Below, in pieces: positions 1 to 9,138 of a stretch of DNA of 64,000 nucleotides. Each line of letters opens with the position of its first letter. Position 1 is the stretch's first letter. The stretch comes from Clostridiaceae bacterium (GTDB taxonomy: Bacteria; Bacillota; Clostridia; Lachnospirales; Lachnospiraceae). The position numbers and the translations under genes are program-made. The notes beneath the pieces were generated by a model. It worked only from the letters and a program-made list of their open reading frames with translations. It was not told the origin of the DNA and ran no database searches. Location: contig CABJBA010000002.1 in the NCBI GenBank assembly GCA_902363735.1, forward strand, positions 434,001-498,000, given 5' to 3'.

Positions 1-2
1 AC

Positions 3-947
3 GGAATCACAGAAGAATATCTTCAGTGCCCCATTCTTTCTTCTATGGAAGTAAAGAAAATAGGGGTCAATGAAGAAGGCGGAGATGTTTACATTGACAA
101 ATATGCCGCCGAAGCTGATGGAATTATCCTCGGCTGCAGAATTAAGCCTCACACAGCGTTCCGCGGTCCTTATGAAAGCGGAATTATGAAAATGATGGCG
201 ATTGGTCTGGGAAAGCAATACGGAGCTGAAGTTTGCCATGAAGCCGGATTTAAAAATATGGCAAAGAATGTGCCTCTGTTTGGCAAGGCAATCATTCAAT
301 ATGCACCGATTTTATTTGCTGTTCCTACTATTGAAAATGCTTATGATGAAACATGCAGAATTGTTGCTGTAAATGCAGATGAAATTGAAGAAAAAGAACC
401 GGCCCTTTTAAAGGAAGCATCTTCCTATATGGCCAGAATCCTGGTGGATTCCTGTGATGTTCTTATTGTTGATGAGATTGGAAAGAATTACAGCGGTGAC
501 GGAATGGATCCCAATATTACAGGAACCTTCTGTACCCCATACGCAACCGGGGGCATTGATGCCCAGAGAGTGGTTGTTCTGGATTTAAGCGAAGAAACCC
601 ATGGAAACGGCATTGGTCTGGGCTATGCCAGCGCTACTACAAAGCGTGTATTTGATCAGCTGGATTTAGCTTCCATGTACCCTAATGCAATTACCTGTAC
701 TGTTCTTGGAGGTGTCCGGATTCCTATTATTATGGAAAGTGATAAGGAAGCCATTCAGGTCTGCATCAAGACCTGCAACGAGATCGACAAGACCCGGCCT
801 AGAATTGTAAGAATACCTAATAGCCTTCATCTGGAGCACATCATGCTTTCAGAAGATTATCTGGAGGAAATTAAGGGAATACCCAATATTGAAATAGAAT
901 CCGAGCCAATGGAATTGCCTTTTGATGAAGAAGGAATGCTTTGGTAG
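3..947 (+). CDS. LarA-like (lactate racemase N-terminal domain) protein, 5' end outside window
   Basis: The frame is open from base 3, so the start lies before the window; about 314 residues are visible. The stretch IKPHTAFRGPYESGIMKMMA followed by IGLGKQYGAE resembles the DUF2088/LarA N-terminal domain of nickel-pincer-dependent 2-hydroxyacid racemases and epimerases. LarA homologues act in the cytoplasm on lactate, malate or sugar acids; the substrate here cannot be read from sequence. The gene ends 27 nt before a zinc alcohol dehydrogenase, so the two are probably co-transcribed and work on the same hydroxy acid or polyol. I did not see larB/larC cofactor genes, which could lie upstream. 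Family call is fairly secure, substrate unknown. Confidence 0.68.
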   Translation, partial: GITEEYLQCPILSSMEVKKIGVNEEGGDVYIDKYAAEADGIILGCRIKPHTAFRGPYESGIMKMMAIGLGKQYGAEVCHEAGFKNMAKNVPLFGKAIIQYAPILFAVPTIENAYDETCRIVAVNADEIEEKEPALLKEASSYMARILVDSCDVLIVDEIGKNYSGDGMDPNITGTFCTPYATGGIDAQRVVVLDLSEETHGNGIGLGYASATTKRVFDQLDLASMYPNAITCTVLGGVRIPIIMESDKEAIQVCIKTCNEIDKTRPRIVRIPNSLHLEHIMLSEDYLEEIKGIPNIEIESEPMELPFDEEGMLW

Positions 948-974
948 GAATTGAAGATAAGGAGACGTAATATT

Positions 975-2030
975 ATGAAAGCAATTTATATAGTTGAGCC
1001 TGGTAAGGTAGAAGTCAGAGAAATTGAAAAGCCGGTTAGAAAGCCGGGAGAGGCGTTGCTTAAGATTTTATATGGTGGTATCTGCGGCAGTGATTTAGGT
1101 TCCTACAGAGGAACATTTGCCTATTTTGATTATCCAAGAATTCCCGGACATGAGTTCAGTGCGGAAATTGTTGAAGTAGATGAGAATAATGAGTATGGAT
1201 TGAAAAATGGAATGACCGTTACCTGCAATCCTTATTTTAACTGCGGCACCTGCTATAGCTGCAAAAAAGGTCTTGTTAATGCCTGCATGGATAACCAGAC
1301 CATGGGATGCCAGAGAGACGGTGCATTCTCAGAATATATCACCATGCCTCTGGAACGTATTTTTGACGGAAAAGGAATTTCTGCAAAGGTACTGGCAGCA
1401 ATCGAGCCTTTCTGTATCGGATATCATGGTATTCAGCGTGCAGGAATCAAAAAAGGTGATAAGGTACTGGTTGTCGGTTCCGGAACCATCGGTGTTCTGG
1501 CAGCTATCGCTGCAAAAGCTCTCGGAGGCGAAGTATATATGGCTGATGTGGCAAAAGCGAAACTGGACTATGCGAAGGAAAGCTTTGACTTTGCCGGAAC
1601 CATCTTAAATGACGGCCCGGATGCCCTTGACAAAGCGACTAAGGAGATCACCGGAAGCATCAATATTAACGGAAATGAGCTTGCTTATGGTTTTGACGTG
1701 TGTATTGAAGCCGTTGGACTTCCTTCTACTTTCCAGAACTGTATCGATGCTGCGGCATTTGGTGGAAAAGTGGTTCTTATCGGCGTAGGAAAGAAGAACC
1801 TGGACTTCAACTTTACCATGATTCAGAAGAAAGAACTGGATGTTTACGGCAGCCGTAATGCTATGAACAAAGATTTCATTGAATTGATCGATATTGTAAA
1901 AGAAGGCGGCGTAAACTTAGAAAAAGTAATTACTGATGTATATGCTTATGAAGATGCTGCAAAAGCCTTCGAAGATTTCAGCAACAACGGAGCTGAAATG
2001 CTGAAAGTTATTTTGGATTTCACGAAATAA
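975..2030 (+). CDS. Zinc-dependent medium-chain alcohol/polyol dehydrogenase
   Basis: 351 residues, NAD(P)-dependent oxidation of a secondary alcohol or sugar alcohol. Visible features are the catalytic zinc site GGICGSDLGSYRG and GHEFSAEI near residues 38-65, a structural zinc knuckle with the CGTCYSC pattern around residue 90, and the Rossmann motif VVGSGTIGVLA near residue 168. An in-frame TTG at 951 gives a longer reading, but ATG 975 is preferred because AAGGAGA at 959-965 sits just ahead of it. It follows the LarA-like gene closely and precedes a hairpin terminator, so it ends that operon. Sorbitol/threonine dehydrogenase-like members share this architecture; the substrate is not determined. 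Confidence 0.85.
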   Translation: MKAIYIVEPGKVEVREIEKPVRKPGEALLKILYGGICGSDLGSYRGTFAYFDYPRIPGHEFSAEIVEVDENNEYGLKNGMTVTCNPYFNCGTCYSCKKGLVNACMDNQTMGCQRDGAFSEYITMPLERIFDGKGISAKVLAAIEPFCIGYHGIQRAGIKKGDKVLVVGSGTIGVLAAIAAKALGGEVYMADVAKAKLDYAKESFDFAGTILNDGPDALDKATKEITGSININGNELAYGFDVCIEAVGLPSTFQNCIDAAAFGGKVVLIGVGKKNLDFNFTMIQKKELDVYGSRNAMNKDFIELIDIVKEGGVNLEKVITDVYAYEDAAKAFEDFSNNGAEMLKVILDFTK

Positions 2031-2050
2031 ATCTGTATCAGATTAACCAT

Positions 2051-2097
2051 AGTCCATTTGGGGCACCTTCTTTACAGGGGTGTCCCAAGGACTTTTT
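2051..2097 (+). terminator. Rho-independent terminator after the dehydrogenase gene
   Basis: Imperfect stem: AGTCC ... GGGGCACC pairs with GGTGTCCC ... GGACT (one G-U pair and a small internal bulge) around a loop of about 11 nt, followed by TTTTT. It separates the LarA-like/dehydrogenase operon from the LacI gene. Confidence 0.8.
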
Positions 2098-2144
2098 GAA
2101 TTCTATTGATTCTGTCTTCCTTTCCCCAAAAAGAATAATAATAC

Positions 2145-2173
2145 TTGCTTTGTGAACAAGCATCCTATATAAT
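2145..2173 (+). promoter_or_regulatory. Sigma-A promoter of the LacI-family gene
   Basis: TTGCTT (2145-2150), 17-bp spacer, TATAAT (2168-2173). The leader to the start codon at 2316 is about 135 nt. Confidence 0.7.
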
Positions 2174-2184
2174 GATACAAGAAA

Positions 2185-2200
2185 GTGTAAGTGCTTACAC
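2185..2200 (+). promoter_or_regulatory. LacI/CcpA-type operator palindrome at the transcription start
   Basis: GTGTAAG-TG-CTTACAC is a perfect 7-bp dyad beginning 12 bp after the -10 box. It matches the cre consensus TGWAANCGNTNWCA except for one central base. Position suggests a roadblock or autoregulatory site bound by the downstream LacI protein or by CcpA. Confidence 0.65.
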
Positions 2201-2315
2201 GTTTTTTTTTAATGAAATTGAAATCCAGGGTAAAAACGCAGATATAATCTGACAGCAAGACCGTTTTACCCCATTTTTGTTATGAAAATTTAGTGATGTA
2301 AGAGGGACTGGCAGG

Positions 2316-3323
2316 ATGAATATTTATGACATTGCAGCGCTTGCAGGGGTTTCCATTGCCACCGTATCACGGGTGGTGAATGACAGTCCCCGGGTAAGTG
2401 AAAAAACCAAACAAAAGGTCAGGGAGATTATGGTGGAAAATGACTATACTCCAAATGTATTCGCCAGAGGCCTGGGGCTTGATTCAATGAAAACCATCGG
2501 AATCTTGTGTCCTGATGTGTCCGATGCCTATATGGCTACTGCGGTAGCCTGTTTAGAGAGCCGTATGCATGAATACGGCTATGACTGTATTTTATGCTGC
2601 AGCGGTTTTGAACAGTCTGTCAGGGAAAAGTATGTCAGCCTTCTTCTCGCTAAAAGGATTGATGCCCTTATTATGGTAGGTTCTACTTATGCCGGTTCCG
2701 GAAAAAAGGGGGAGAAGCCTAAGTACGTCTGCGATGCAGCAAAACAGGTGCCTGTATTTATGATCAATGGTTACCTGGACTGTGAAAATGTGTACTGCGC
2801 CTATGGAGATGATTATCAGGCTACTTTTGAGGTGACCAGACAGATGCTTAAAATGGGGCGGAAGCGAATCCTGTTTCTCTGTGATTCTTATTCCTACAGT
2901 GCGGCTCAGAAGCTGAACGGCTATGAGTCAGCATGGAAGGCAGAGGGGCTGACAGCTCTGGGAGATTTAAAGCTCTATGTGAGGAACCGGATTCATACGG
3001 TCCGGGACATTCTCCTGGAACGGCAGGATTTAAGCTTTGACGGAGTGGTTGCCACAGACGACGGACTTGCCGTGGGGGCAATTAAATATGCCAACGCCAG
3101 AGGACTGGCAGTTCCCAGGGATATGTGTATTACCGGATTTAACAACTCCACTCTTTCCATCTGCTGTGAACCAGAGCTGTCTTCCATTGATAACCAGGTG
3201 GAAAATCTATGCAATATCACTGCCAGCAATATGATGGCGGTTCTTCATGGAGAAGGAACGGCGGTAAATCGGGATATTCGCGTGGTCTGCCGTCTGATTA
3301 AACGGTGCACGACTGATTTTTAG
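2316..3323 (+). CDS. LacI-family transcriptional regulator
   Basis: 335 residues, normal length for the family. The N-terminus has the canonical LacI helix-turn-helix and hinge (IYDIAALAGVSIATVSRVVN), followed by a periplasmic-binding-protein-like effector domain from about residue 60 (MKTIGILCPDVSDAYMAT). It probably represses a sugar or polyol operon; the adjacent upstream dehydrogenase operon is one candidate. A palindrome on its own promoter suggests autoregulation. The ribosome binding site is weak (GGACTGGCAGG). Effector not identifiable from sequence. Confidence 0.9.
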   Translation: MNIYDIAALAGVSIATVSRVVNDSPRVSEKTKQKVREIMVENDYTPNVFARGLGLDSMKTIGILCPDVSDAYMATAVACLESRMHEYGYDCILCCSGFEQSVREKYVSLLLAKRIDALIMVGSTYAGSGKKGEKPKYVCDAAKQVPVFMINGYLDCENVYCAYGDDYQATFEVTRQMLKMGRKRILFLCDSYSYSAAQKLNGYESAWKAEGLTALGDLKLYVRNRIHTVRDILLERQDLSFDGVVATDDGLAVGAIKYANARGLAVPRDMCITGFNNSTLSICCEPELSSIDNQVENLCNITASNMMAVLHGEGTAVNRDIRVVCRLIKRCTTDF

Positions 3324-3327
3324 CCTA

Positions 3328-3356
3328 TTGTCAATTCTTTTTTCCTGTGTTACAAT
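3328..3356 (+). promoter_or_regulatory. Promoter of the DUF6145-like gene and dusB
   Basis: TTGTCA (3328-3333), 17-bp spacer, TACAAT (3351-3356), directly after the LacI stop codon. Confidence 0.6.
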
Positions 3357-3390
3357 AAAAAATCGGTATATAATATGAAAAAAACAATCC

Positions 3391-3771
3391 ATGGAAAGAA
3401 CGGTGTGGGAAGATATGGAATACGATGAAGGTAAGGCGGTGCTGTGCGGCGCCAGTTCCTATGAACAGAAATATTATTTTAACCAGGAGTTTTCAGGCCT
3501 TCCTGAACACATCAGAAAAGAACTTCAGATCATGTGTGTCCTTTATACCGAGGATGTGGGAGGAGTTCTCACTTTGGAATTTGACCAGGATGGAGCTTTG
3601 GAATTTAAGGTGACTGCAGAGGAAAGCGACTATCTCTTTGATGAAATCGGAAGCGTATTAAAAATCAAGCAGTACCGGAGAGATAAGAAAGATCTTTTGG
3701 AGTCCTTAGAGATGTATTACCGGGTATTTTACCTGGGAGAAGAGTTGAAAATCGGAGAAACAGATAAGTGA
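3391..3771 (+). CDS. Small conserved protein (DUF6145-like)
   Basis: 126 residues, acidic, no membrane segment or signal peptide. It resembles the short Lachnospiraceae proteins annotated as DUF6145, which I recall lying next to dusB; that name is from memory, not from a search. Its stop overlaps the GTG start of dusB (GTGA), so translation of the two is probably coupled and a link to tRNA modification or the same expression unit is likely. The start is uncertain: no good ribosome binding site precedes 3391, and ATG 3415, after GGGAAG, is an alternative. Function unknown. Confidence 0.65.
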   Translation: MERTVWEDMEYDEGKAVLCGASSYEQKYYFNQEFSGLPEHIRKELQIMCVLYTEDVGGVLTLEFDQDGALEFKVTAEESDYLFDEIGSVLKIKQYRRDKKDLLESLEMYYRVFYLGEELKIGETDK

Positions 3772-4739
3772 AGTTTAAAATCGGAGATGTAACATTTGAC
3801 AATAATCTGATGCTTGCGCCGATGGCAGGTGTTACAGACCTGCCATTTCGTCTGCTTTGCAGAGAGCAGGGGTGTGGCCTGGCAGTGACGGAAATGGTCA
3901 GCGCCAAAGCGATTTTATATAAAAACAGAAATACAAAGGAACTGATGGATGTGGCCGAGAATGAAGGCCCCGTAGCACTTCAGTTGTTTGGCTCTGACCC
4001 TGAGATCATGGCCGGCATTGCAGCTAAAGTGGAGTCGGGTCCTTTTGCTTTTTTGGATGTGAATATGGGCTGCCCTGTTCCAAAGATTGTGAACAACGGC
4101 GAAGGTTCTGCACTTATGAAGGATATAAAGCTGGCTGAACGTATTCTGACTGCTATGGTTAAGGCGGTCAAAAAGCCGGTTACGGTCAAATTCCGGAAGG
4201 GCTTTACAGAAGAAGACTGCAATGCAGTGGAATTTGCAAAAATGGCCGAAAGCTGCGGAGTGGCAGCAGTGACGGTCCATGGAAGAACCAGAGACCAGTT
4301 TTATTCCGGAAAAGCGGATTGGCATATTATAAGGAAGGTAAAGGAATCCGTAGCCATTCCTGTTATAGGAAATGGAGATGTGTTTCACCCTGAGGATGCC
4401 AAGGCGCTTTTGGAACAGACCGGATGCGATGGAGTGATGATTGCCAGGGGAGCCAAGGGAAACCCCTGGATATTTTCCAGAACCCTTCACTATCTGGAAA
4501 CCGGAGAAGTCCTTGGAGAACCTGCTCCCGGTGAAATCAGCCGGATGATCCTGCGCCATGGAAGTCTGCTGTCAGAACACAAGGGAGAGGAAACTGCCAT
4601 GCGTGAAATGCGAAAGCATATGGCTTGGTATACAGCCGGACTTCCCCATTCCGCCAGGTTGAGAAACGATATCAACAAGGTGGAAAGATTGGACGAATTA
4701 AGGCAATTTGCAGAAGAAAGAATCGGGTACGATTCTTGA
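3768..4739 (+). CDS. dusB: tRNA-dihydrouridine synthase (DusB type)
   Basis: 323 residues, GTG start overlapping the previous stop. FMN-dependent NADPH reduction of uridine to dihydrouridine in tRNA. Visible Dus signatures: MAPMAGVTDLPFR near residue 17, the catalytic-Cys motif NMGCPVPKIVNNGEGSALM around residue 97, VTVHGRTRDQFYSGKADW in the FMN region, and IPVIGNGDV. Length and order fit the bacterial DusB/Dus1 family. It closes a two-gene operon; the greA promoter overlaps its last codons. Confidence 0.95.
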   Translation: MKFKIGDVTFDNNLMLAPMAGVTDLPFRLLCREQGCGLAVTEMVSAKAILYKNRNTKELMDVAENEGPVALQLFGSDPEIMAGIAAKVESGPFAFLDVNMGCPVPKIVNNGEGSALMKDIKLAERILTAMVKAVKKPVTVKFRKGFTEEDCNAVEFAKMAESCGVAAVTVHGRTRDQFYSGKADWHIIRKVKESVAIPVIGNGDVFHPEDAKALLEQTGCDGVMIARGAKGNPWIFSRTLHYLETGEVLGEPAPGEISRMILRHGSLLSEHKGEETAMREMRKHMAWYTAGLPHSARLRNDINKVERLDELRQFAEERIGYDS

Positions 4740-4764
4740 CATTTTAAGATGTTTACGCTATAAT
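4736..4764 (+). promoter_or_regulatory. Perfect consensus promoter of greA (-lysS)
   Basis: TTGACA (4736-4741), 17-bp spacer, TATAAT (4759-4764). The -35 box overlaps the dusB stop codon. This is a full sigma-A consensus, so strong constitutive expression is expected. Confidence 0.88.
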
Positions 4765-4811
4765 ATTTGGAATGCCAATGAGCGAGTAAGTAACCAGGAG
4801 GAATTGAAACC

Positions 4812-5294
4812 ATGGTAGACAAGAAAAATATTTTAACCTATGAAGGCCTTAAGAGATACGAGGATGAACTTCATACCTTAAAGGTAGTAAAAAGAAAAGA
4901 AGTTGCTCAGAAAATCAAAGAAGCCAGGGAACAGGGCGACTTATCTGAAAACGCAGAATACGATGCGGCTAAAGATGAGCAAAGAGACATTGAGCTGCGC
5001 ATTGAAGAGTTGGAGAAGCTTCTTAAAAATGCAGAAGTAGTGGTTGAAGATGAGATCGATTTAGATAAAATCAACATTGGCTGCAAGGTAAAGGTCTACG
5101 ATGTGGATGAAGATGAAGAAATGGAATTCAAGATTGTTGGTTCCACAGAAGCAAACAGTCTTCAGAATAAAATTTCCAACGAATCTCCGGTGGGTCATGC
5201 GCTTATGGGCAAGCAAGTAGGAGATGTGGTCGACGTAGAGACACAGTCAGGCGTAATTCAGTATAAGGTACTGGAAATCCAGAGGGTGTCTTAG
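4812..5294 (+). CDS. greA: Transcription elongation factor GreA
   Basis: 160 residues, the usual length. Rescues backtracked RNA polymerase by stimulating transcript cleavage. The N-terminal coiled coil carries the tip motif with paired acidic residues ([15 protein letters not shown], about residues 41-55), and the C-terminal FKBP-like domain ends with [22 protein letters not shown] at 4796-4801 fixes the ATG at 4812. The gene lies 30 nt before lysS, a pairing common in Clostridia. Confidence 0.96.
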   Translation: MVDKKNILTYEGLKRYEDELHTLKVVKRKEVAQKIKEAREQGDLSENAEYDAAKDEQRDIELRIEELEKLLKNAEVVVEDEIDLDKINIGCKVKVYDVDEDEEMEFKIVGSTEANSLQNKISNESPVGHALMGKQVGDVVDVETQSGVIQYKVLEIQRVS

Positions 5295-5324
5295 TTTATA
5301 TAGTACACAAAGGAGCGAATACAG

Positions 5325-6824
5325 GTGGCAGAAAATCAGAACCAGAATCAGGTTATGGAAGAGGACTTAAACCATTTGCTGAAGGTGCGCCGTGAAAAGC
5401 TGGCAGAGCTTCAGGAAAGCGGAAAGGATCCGTTTGAAATTACAAAGTATGATGTTAGTCTGCACAGCAGTGATATCAAGGAACATTATGATGAATGGGA
5501 AGGAAAAGAAGTTTCCATCGCAGGCCGTTTGATGTCCAAACGTGTGATGGGAAAGGCTTCTTTTTGTAATGTACAGGATTTAAAGGGCACCATCCAGTCC
5601 TATGTAGCCAGGGACAGCATCGGAGAAGAAGAATATAAAGATTTTAAGAAGCTGGATATCGGTGATATCGTAGGTATTAAGGGTACGGCCTTTACAACCA
5701 AGACAGGGGAAGTTTCCATTCATGCAGAAAGCGTTTCCCTTCTTACGAAAAGTCTTCAGGTTCTGCCTGAGAAATTTCATGGTCTTACCAATACAGATAT
5801 TCGTTACAGACAGAGATATGTGGATCTGATTATGAATCCAGAAGTCAGAGATACCTTTGTAAAGAGATCACAGATCATCAAAGAGATCCGTAACCATTTA
5901 GATGATCAGGGCTTTATGGAAGTGGAGACACCAATGCTGGTAGCTAATGCTGGCGGTGCTGCGGCAAGACCATTTGAAACCCACTATAACGCTCTTGACG
6001 AAGATGTAAAGCTTCGTATTTCTCTTGAGCTTTATTTAAAGCGTCTTATCGTAGGCGGATTAGAGCGAGTGTATGAAATTGGACGAGTTTTCCGTAACGA
6101 GGGTGTAGATACACGCCACAATCCGGAATTCACTCTGATGGAATTATATCAGGCATATACTGATTACCACGGCATGATGGATCTGGTTGAAAGTCTTTTC
6201 CGTTCCGTAGCATTAAAGGTTCTTGGAACCGCTGTCGTTTCTTACGATGGTGTGGAAATTGATTTATCAAAGCCTTTTGAAAGAATCTCTATGGTGGATG
6301 CGCTTAAGAAATACAAAGACATTGATTTTACTGAGGTTCATACCGATGAAGAAGCAAAGGCACTGGCAGATAAGCACCATGTTTCTTACGAAGCTCGTCA
6401 TAAGAAGGGGGATATTTTAAGTCTTCTTTTTGAAGAGTTTGTAGAAGAGCATCTGGTTCAGCCAACCTTTATCATTGATCACCCAGTGGAGATTTCCCCA
6501 CTGACCAAGAAAAAACCGGAAGATCCAGAGTACACCGAGCGTTTTGAGTTATTCATTACAAAGCGTGAGATGGCAAATGCTTATTCAGAGCTTAATGATC
6601 CTCTGGATCAGATCGAGCGTTTCAAGGCACAGGAAGCACTTCTTGCAGCTGGAGATGACGAGGCTAATTCCATGGATGACGACTTTATCAATGCGCTGAT
6701 GATCGGTATGCCACCTACTGGCGGTATTGGTATTGGTATTGATCGTTTTGTAATGTTGCTTACGGATTCTTATGCGATTAGGGATGTGTTGTTGTTCCCG
6801 ACGATGAAGAGCTTGGAGAAATAA
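5325..6824 (+). CDS. lysS: Lysyl-tRNA synthetase, class II
   Basis: 499 residues, GTG start after AAGGAGCG. Charges tRNA-Lys. An N-terminal OB-fold ([18 protein letters not shown], about residues 65-82) precedes the class II catalytic core with motif 1 (FMEVETPML), motif 2 ([20 protein letters not shown]) and motif 3 ([17 protein letters not shown]). Length and motif order are standard. The terminator at 6896-6931 ends the operon. Confidence 0.97.
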   Translation: MAENQNQNQVMEEDLNHLLKVRREKLAELQESGKDPFEITKYDVSLHSSDIKEHYDEWEGKEVSIAGRLMSKRVMGKASFCNVQDLKGTIQSYVARDSIGEEEYKDFKKLDIGDIVGIKGTAFTTKTGEVSIHAESVSLLTKSLQVLPEKFHGLTNTDIRYRQRYVDLIMNPEVRDTFVKRSQIIKEIRNHLDDQGFMEVETPMLVANAGGAAARPFETHYNALDEDVKLRISLELYLKRLIVGGLERVYEIGRVFRNEGVDTRHNPEFTLMELYQAYTDYHGMMDLVESLFRSVALKVLGTAVVSYDGVEIDLSKPFERISMVDALKKYKDIDFTEVHTDEEAKALADKHHVSYEARHKKGDILSLLFEEFVEEHLVQPTFIIDHPVEISPLTKKKPEDPEYTERFELFITKREMANAYSELNDPLDQIERFKAQEALLAAGDDEANSMDDDFINALMIGMPPTGGIGIGIDRFVMLLTDSYAIRDVLLFPTMKSLEK

Positions 6825-6895
6825 TATTCTGATTTACATGCCATAATGAAATAGACCAATAGTTGAATAAAAGGGGCTGTACCCCCCCTAAAAGA

Positions 6896-6931
6896 AAAAT
6901 CGCTGAAGTTGTGAAATTTCAGCGATTTTTT
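6896..6931 (+). terminator. Terminator downstream of lysS
   Basis: AAATCGCTGAA / TTCAGCGATTT perfect 11-bp stem with a short A-rich loop, A-tract before and T-tract after, so it can work in both directions. Confidence 0.9.
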
Positions 6932-7038
6932 GGTATGATTAATTATGCGACTAACTAACAATACCAATGATAATTTAAGGACTTATTTTACTGCCCCTTT
7001 TGTCAGTGTCGATTTATGAAAGACTTTTATCTTGAAGA

Positions 7039-7542
7039 TTATACCGAAAAAATTCTTTCAAGCATGAGCAGCAAGTTTTGAGGATATTTCTTTTCATCCA
7101 TTTTAAGAATGTCTATGGCCTCCTCTATGGTGTATGCTGATCGATTCATTTGTTCTGAAGTTAAATTGTCAAAAGCATCAGCAATCATGACAATTTGTGC
7201 TTCTTTAGATATTTCTCCGCTTTTCTCTGTCTTCCCATGATGATGCAATACAATATCCAGACATACATCCGAAAAGTCAAATATTTTTAAGGAATTAGCG
7301 CCAATTTTGCAATGCTCCTGCAAGTAAAGCTTATCATTTTCGTTCCTGGAGCCGGACTCATGAATACCCAGATCAGGAAGAAATACCTTCCCTATATCAT
7401 GCAGAAAAGCGCCAATTCCTATATTCCATTGCATATCATCATGATACTTCATTTCTCCTGCCAGTATTAAAGAAATCATGGCTACGTCAATGGAATGAGT
7501 ATATAAAAATTCTGAATAATTGATCATGGCACTTATAAGCAC
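7039..7542 (-). pseudogene. Truncated HD-domain phosphohydrolase (5' part missing)
   Basis: 167 residues from a GTG at 7542, but the frame stays open beyond it (through about 7600) into the end of the integrase gene, with no ribosome binding site. Visible HD-family motifs: a His in YTHSIDVAMISL, the HD pair in FLHDIGKVFLPDLG, LHHHGKTEKSG, and IADAFDNLTS. This is the HD-GYP-like order, but the GYP triplet after HHH is not seen. The missing N-terminus would carry the sensor or output region. The likeliest reading is that the adjacent integrated element split the gene; a naturally short HD protein is the alternative. Confidence 0.6.
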
Positions 7543-7600
7543 CCACCAAGGTTTATCTTTTGATTGAAAACACCAAGAGAAACACAGGGTTTTTCGGCAT

Positions 7601-8752
7601 TTAGACGGCAGAATTGACGGCGCTTAATGAGTTTTCCATTTGGACAATATACATTTCATTGAACTTTTTTATGGCTTTTTTCTTCTGCTCAATCAGGGAA
7701 TGGGCATAAATATTCAAGGTAATGCTGACGTTGGAGTGACCAAGAAGCTCGCTGAGTGTTTTGATATCCACTCCCAGTTCCAACGCTCTAGTAGCGAAGG
7801 TATGTCGGATAGCGTGAAATTTACGTTCTTTGATTTCTGCTTTTTTAAGAAGTCCTTTGTAAAGCCGCTGATAAGCACGGGGGTCAAAAGGAACGGTCTT
7901 TCCGGAGAGTACATAACAGTCTTCACTGATGGAAGCAGCCTGGTAATCCTTCATCTTTTTTAACAGGAAATCAGGCAGAGGGATTTTTCGGGTAGAAGTT
8001 CTGCTTTTGGGAGGTCCTTCCCAAAGTATTGTCTTACCTCCTGATGTCTCTGGGTTTCGTATGCGGGTCACAGTGCGTAAAATAGACATGATTCCAGCGT
8101 CCAAATCAATGTCCCCCCATTTGAGTCCGCAAAGTTCCCCTAAACGGATGCCGGTATAGAAACAAATCAGTATACCAAAGGTTTTGTTGTCTGATGAAGA
8201 CTGTATGGTGTTTTGTAATATTTTTTGTTCCCGAATGGAAAACACTGATATTTCTTCCCCGATTTCTACCTTGGGAAAGCTTACGATTTCAGTCAGTGAG
8301 TTGTATTCAGGATACTTTTTGGATATATCCCGAAGAGCAGTCTTGAAAATAGAGAGTATTTTTCTTCTATAAGAGGTGGAACGAACCTCATTTCTATAAA
8401 TTGCCTGCACAAAACGAAAAACAGAATCTTTTGACAGATGCTCGTTTTCAGACAGACGAAAATGAGGAAGAACATACCCCTCTAAACAGTAATAGTAACT
8501 TTCGCAGGTTGAAGGTTTTAAACGGTGTCCGGCTTCCTCCAGCCAGTTTTGAAATAAATCGGTTGCACAAAGCTGCCGGTTGATATGCTGCATATTTTGA
8601 GTATCCGTTGTTTTGCGGCTTTCCCGCATTTTTGCCCGCACCTCACGATAGGTCTTGGCATAAAAATAACGGAACTTTCCGCCGAATTGTAACACCCGGC
8701 CCTCCCAGCGTCCATCCTTGCGTTTGTAAATATTTTCTCCTTTGCGTGCCAT
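7601..8752 (-). CDS. int: Tyrosine site-specific integrase (phage/ICE type)
   Basis: 383 residues from the ATG at 8752, which follows AAAGGAG at normal spacing; a further 27 residues could be read upstream but have no such site. Domains: AP2-like arm-binding region (GENIYKRKDGRWEGRV), SAM-like core-binding domain, then the catalytic domain with Arg in YTGIRLGELCGL, H-x-x-R in FHAIRHTFATRAL, LGHSNVSITL, and the nucleophile Tyr in NIYAH. All key residues are present, so it may be active. It lies at the edge of the element with its 3' end facing the junction, the usual arrangement. Confidence 0.92.
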   Translation of the reverse strand: MARKGENIYKRKDGRWEGRVLQFGGKFRYFYAKTYREVRAKMRESRKTTDTQNMQHINRQLCATDLFQNWLEEAGHRLKPSTCESYYYCLEGYVLPHFRLSENEHLSKDSVFRFVQAIYRNEVRSTSYRRKILSIFKTALRDISKKYPEYNSLTEIVSFPKVEIGEEISVFSIREQKILQNTIQSSSDNKTFGILICFYTGIRLGELCGLKWGDIDLDAGIMSILRTVTRIRNPETSGGKTILWEGPPKSRTSTRKIPLPDFLLKKMKDYQAASISEDCYVLSGKTVPFDPRAYQRLYKGLLKKAEIKERKFHAIRHTFATRALELGVDIKTLSELLGHSNVSITLNIYAHSLIEQKKKAIKKFNEMYIVQMENSLSAVNSAV

Positions 8753-8869
8753 TCCTTGATGACTCCTTTCAGATTTGACGTTTTTATTGACGGCGTATTT
8801 TTCAGGATTATCCCCCCAATATAACTTTCCCACTGAAATTCATCTTAAAGGCGTGGGTTTTTGGTCAGA

Positions 8870-8898
8870 TTGACAAATGTAGCCGAAACATTTATAAT
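8870..8898 (+). promoter_or_regulatory. Consensus promoter with internal dyad, facing the XRE gene
   Basis: TTGACA (8870-8875), 17-bp spacer, TATAAT (8893-8898). The spacer contains the inverted repeat AAATGT-N7-ACATTT, and GACAA/TTGTC flank a wider dyad, suggesting operator control. The leader to the XRE start is about 235 nt. No other gene was seen in it. Confidence 0.7.
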
Positions 8899-9138
8899 AG
8901 AACTTGTCGGAGTTTGTAAAACTAAGGGTGTTCAGTTTTAATTGAACTGCGAACATTTTGTCTCATCCGAGCACATTTTTCATCGAAATAAAAGCCTCTC
9001 TTACTTTGTACTAGCTGATAATTCGTGACAAAAATAATAATAGTAGATATAAACTAATATGTCAACGATAACACATTCTTAAAACTTGTTGAGCAGTGAT
9101 ATGTTTCCTGTTAGATTAAATATAAAAGGATAATAGAC

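Noticed and set aside
3915-4559. 214-codon open frame on the minus strand
   Set aside because: Antisense to dusB, rich in Cys/His/Phe as expected from reverse reading, and without start signals.
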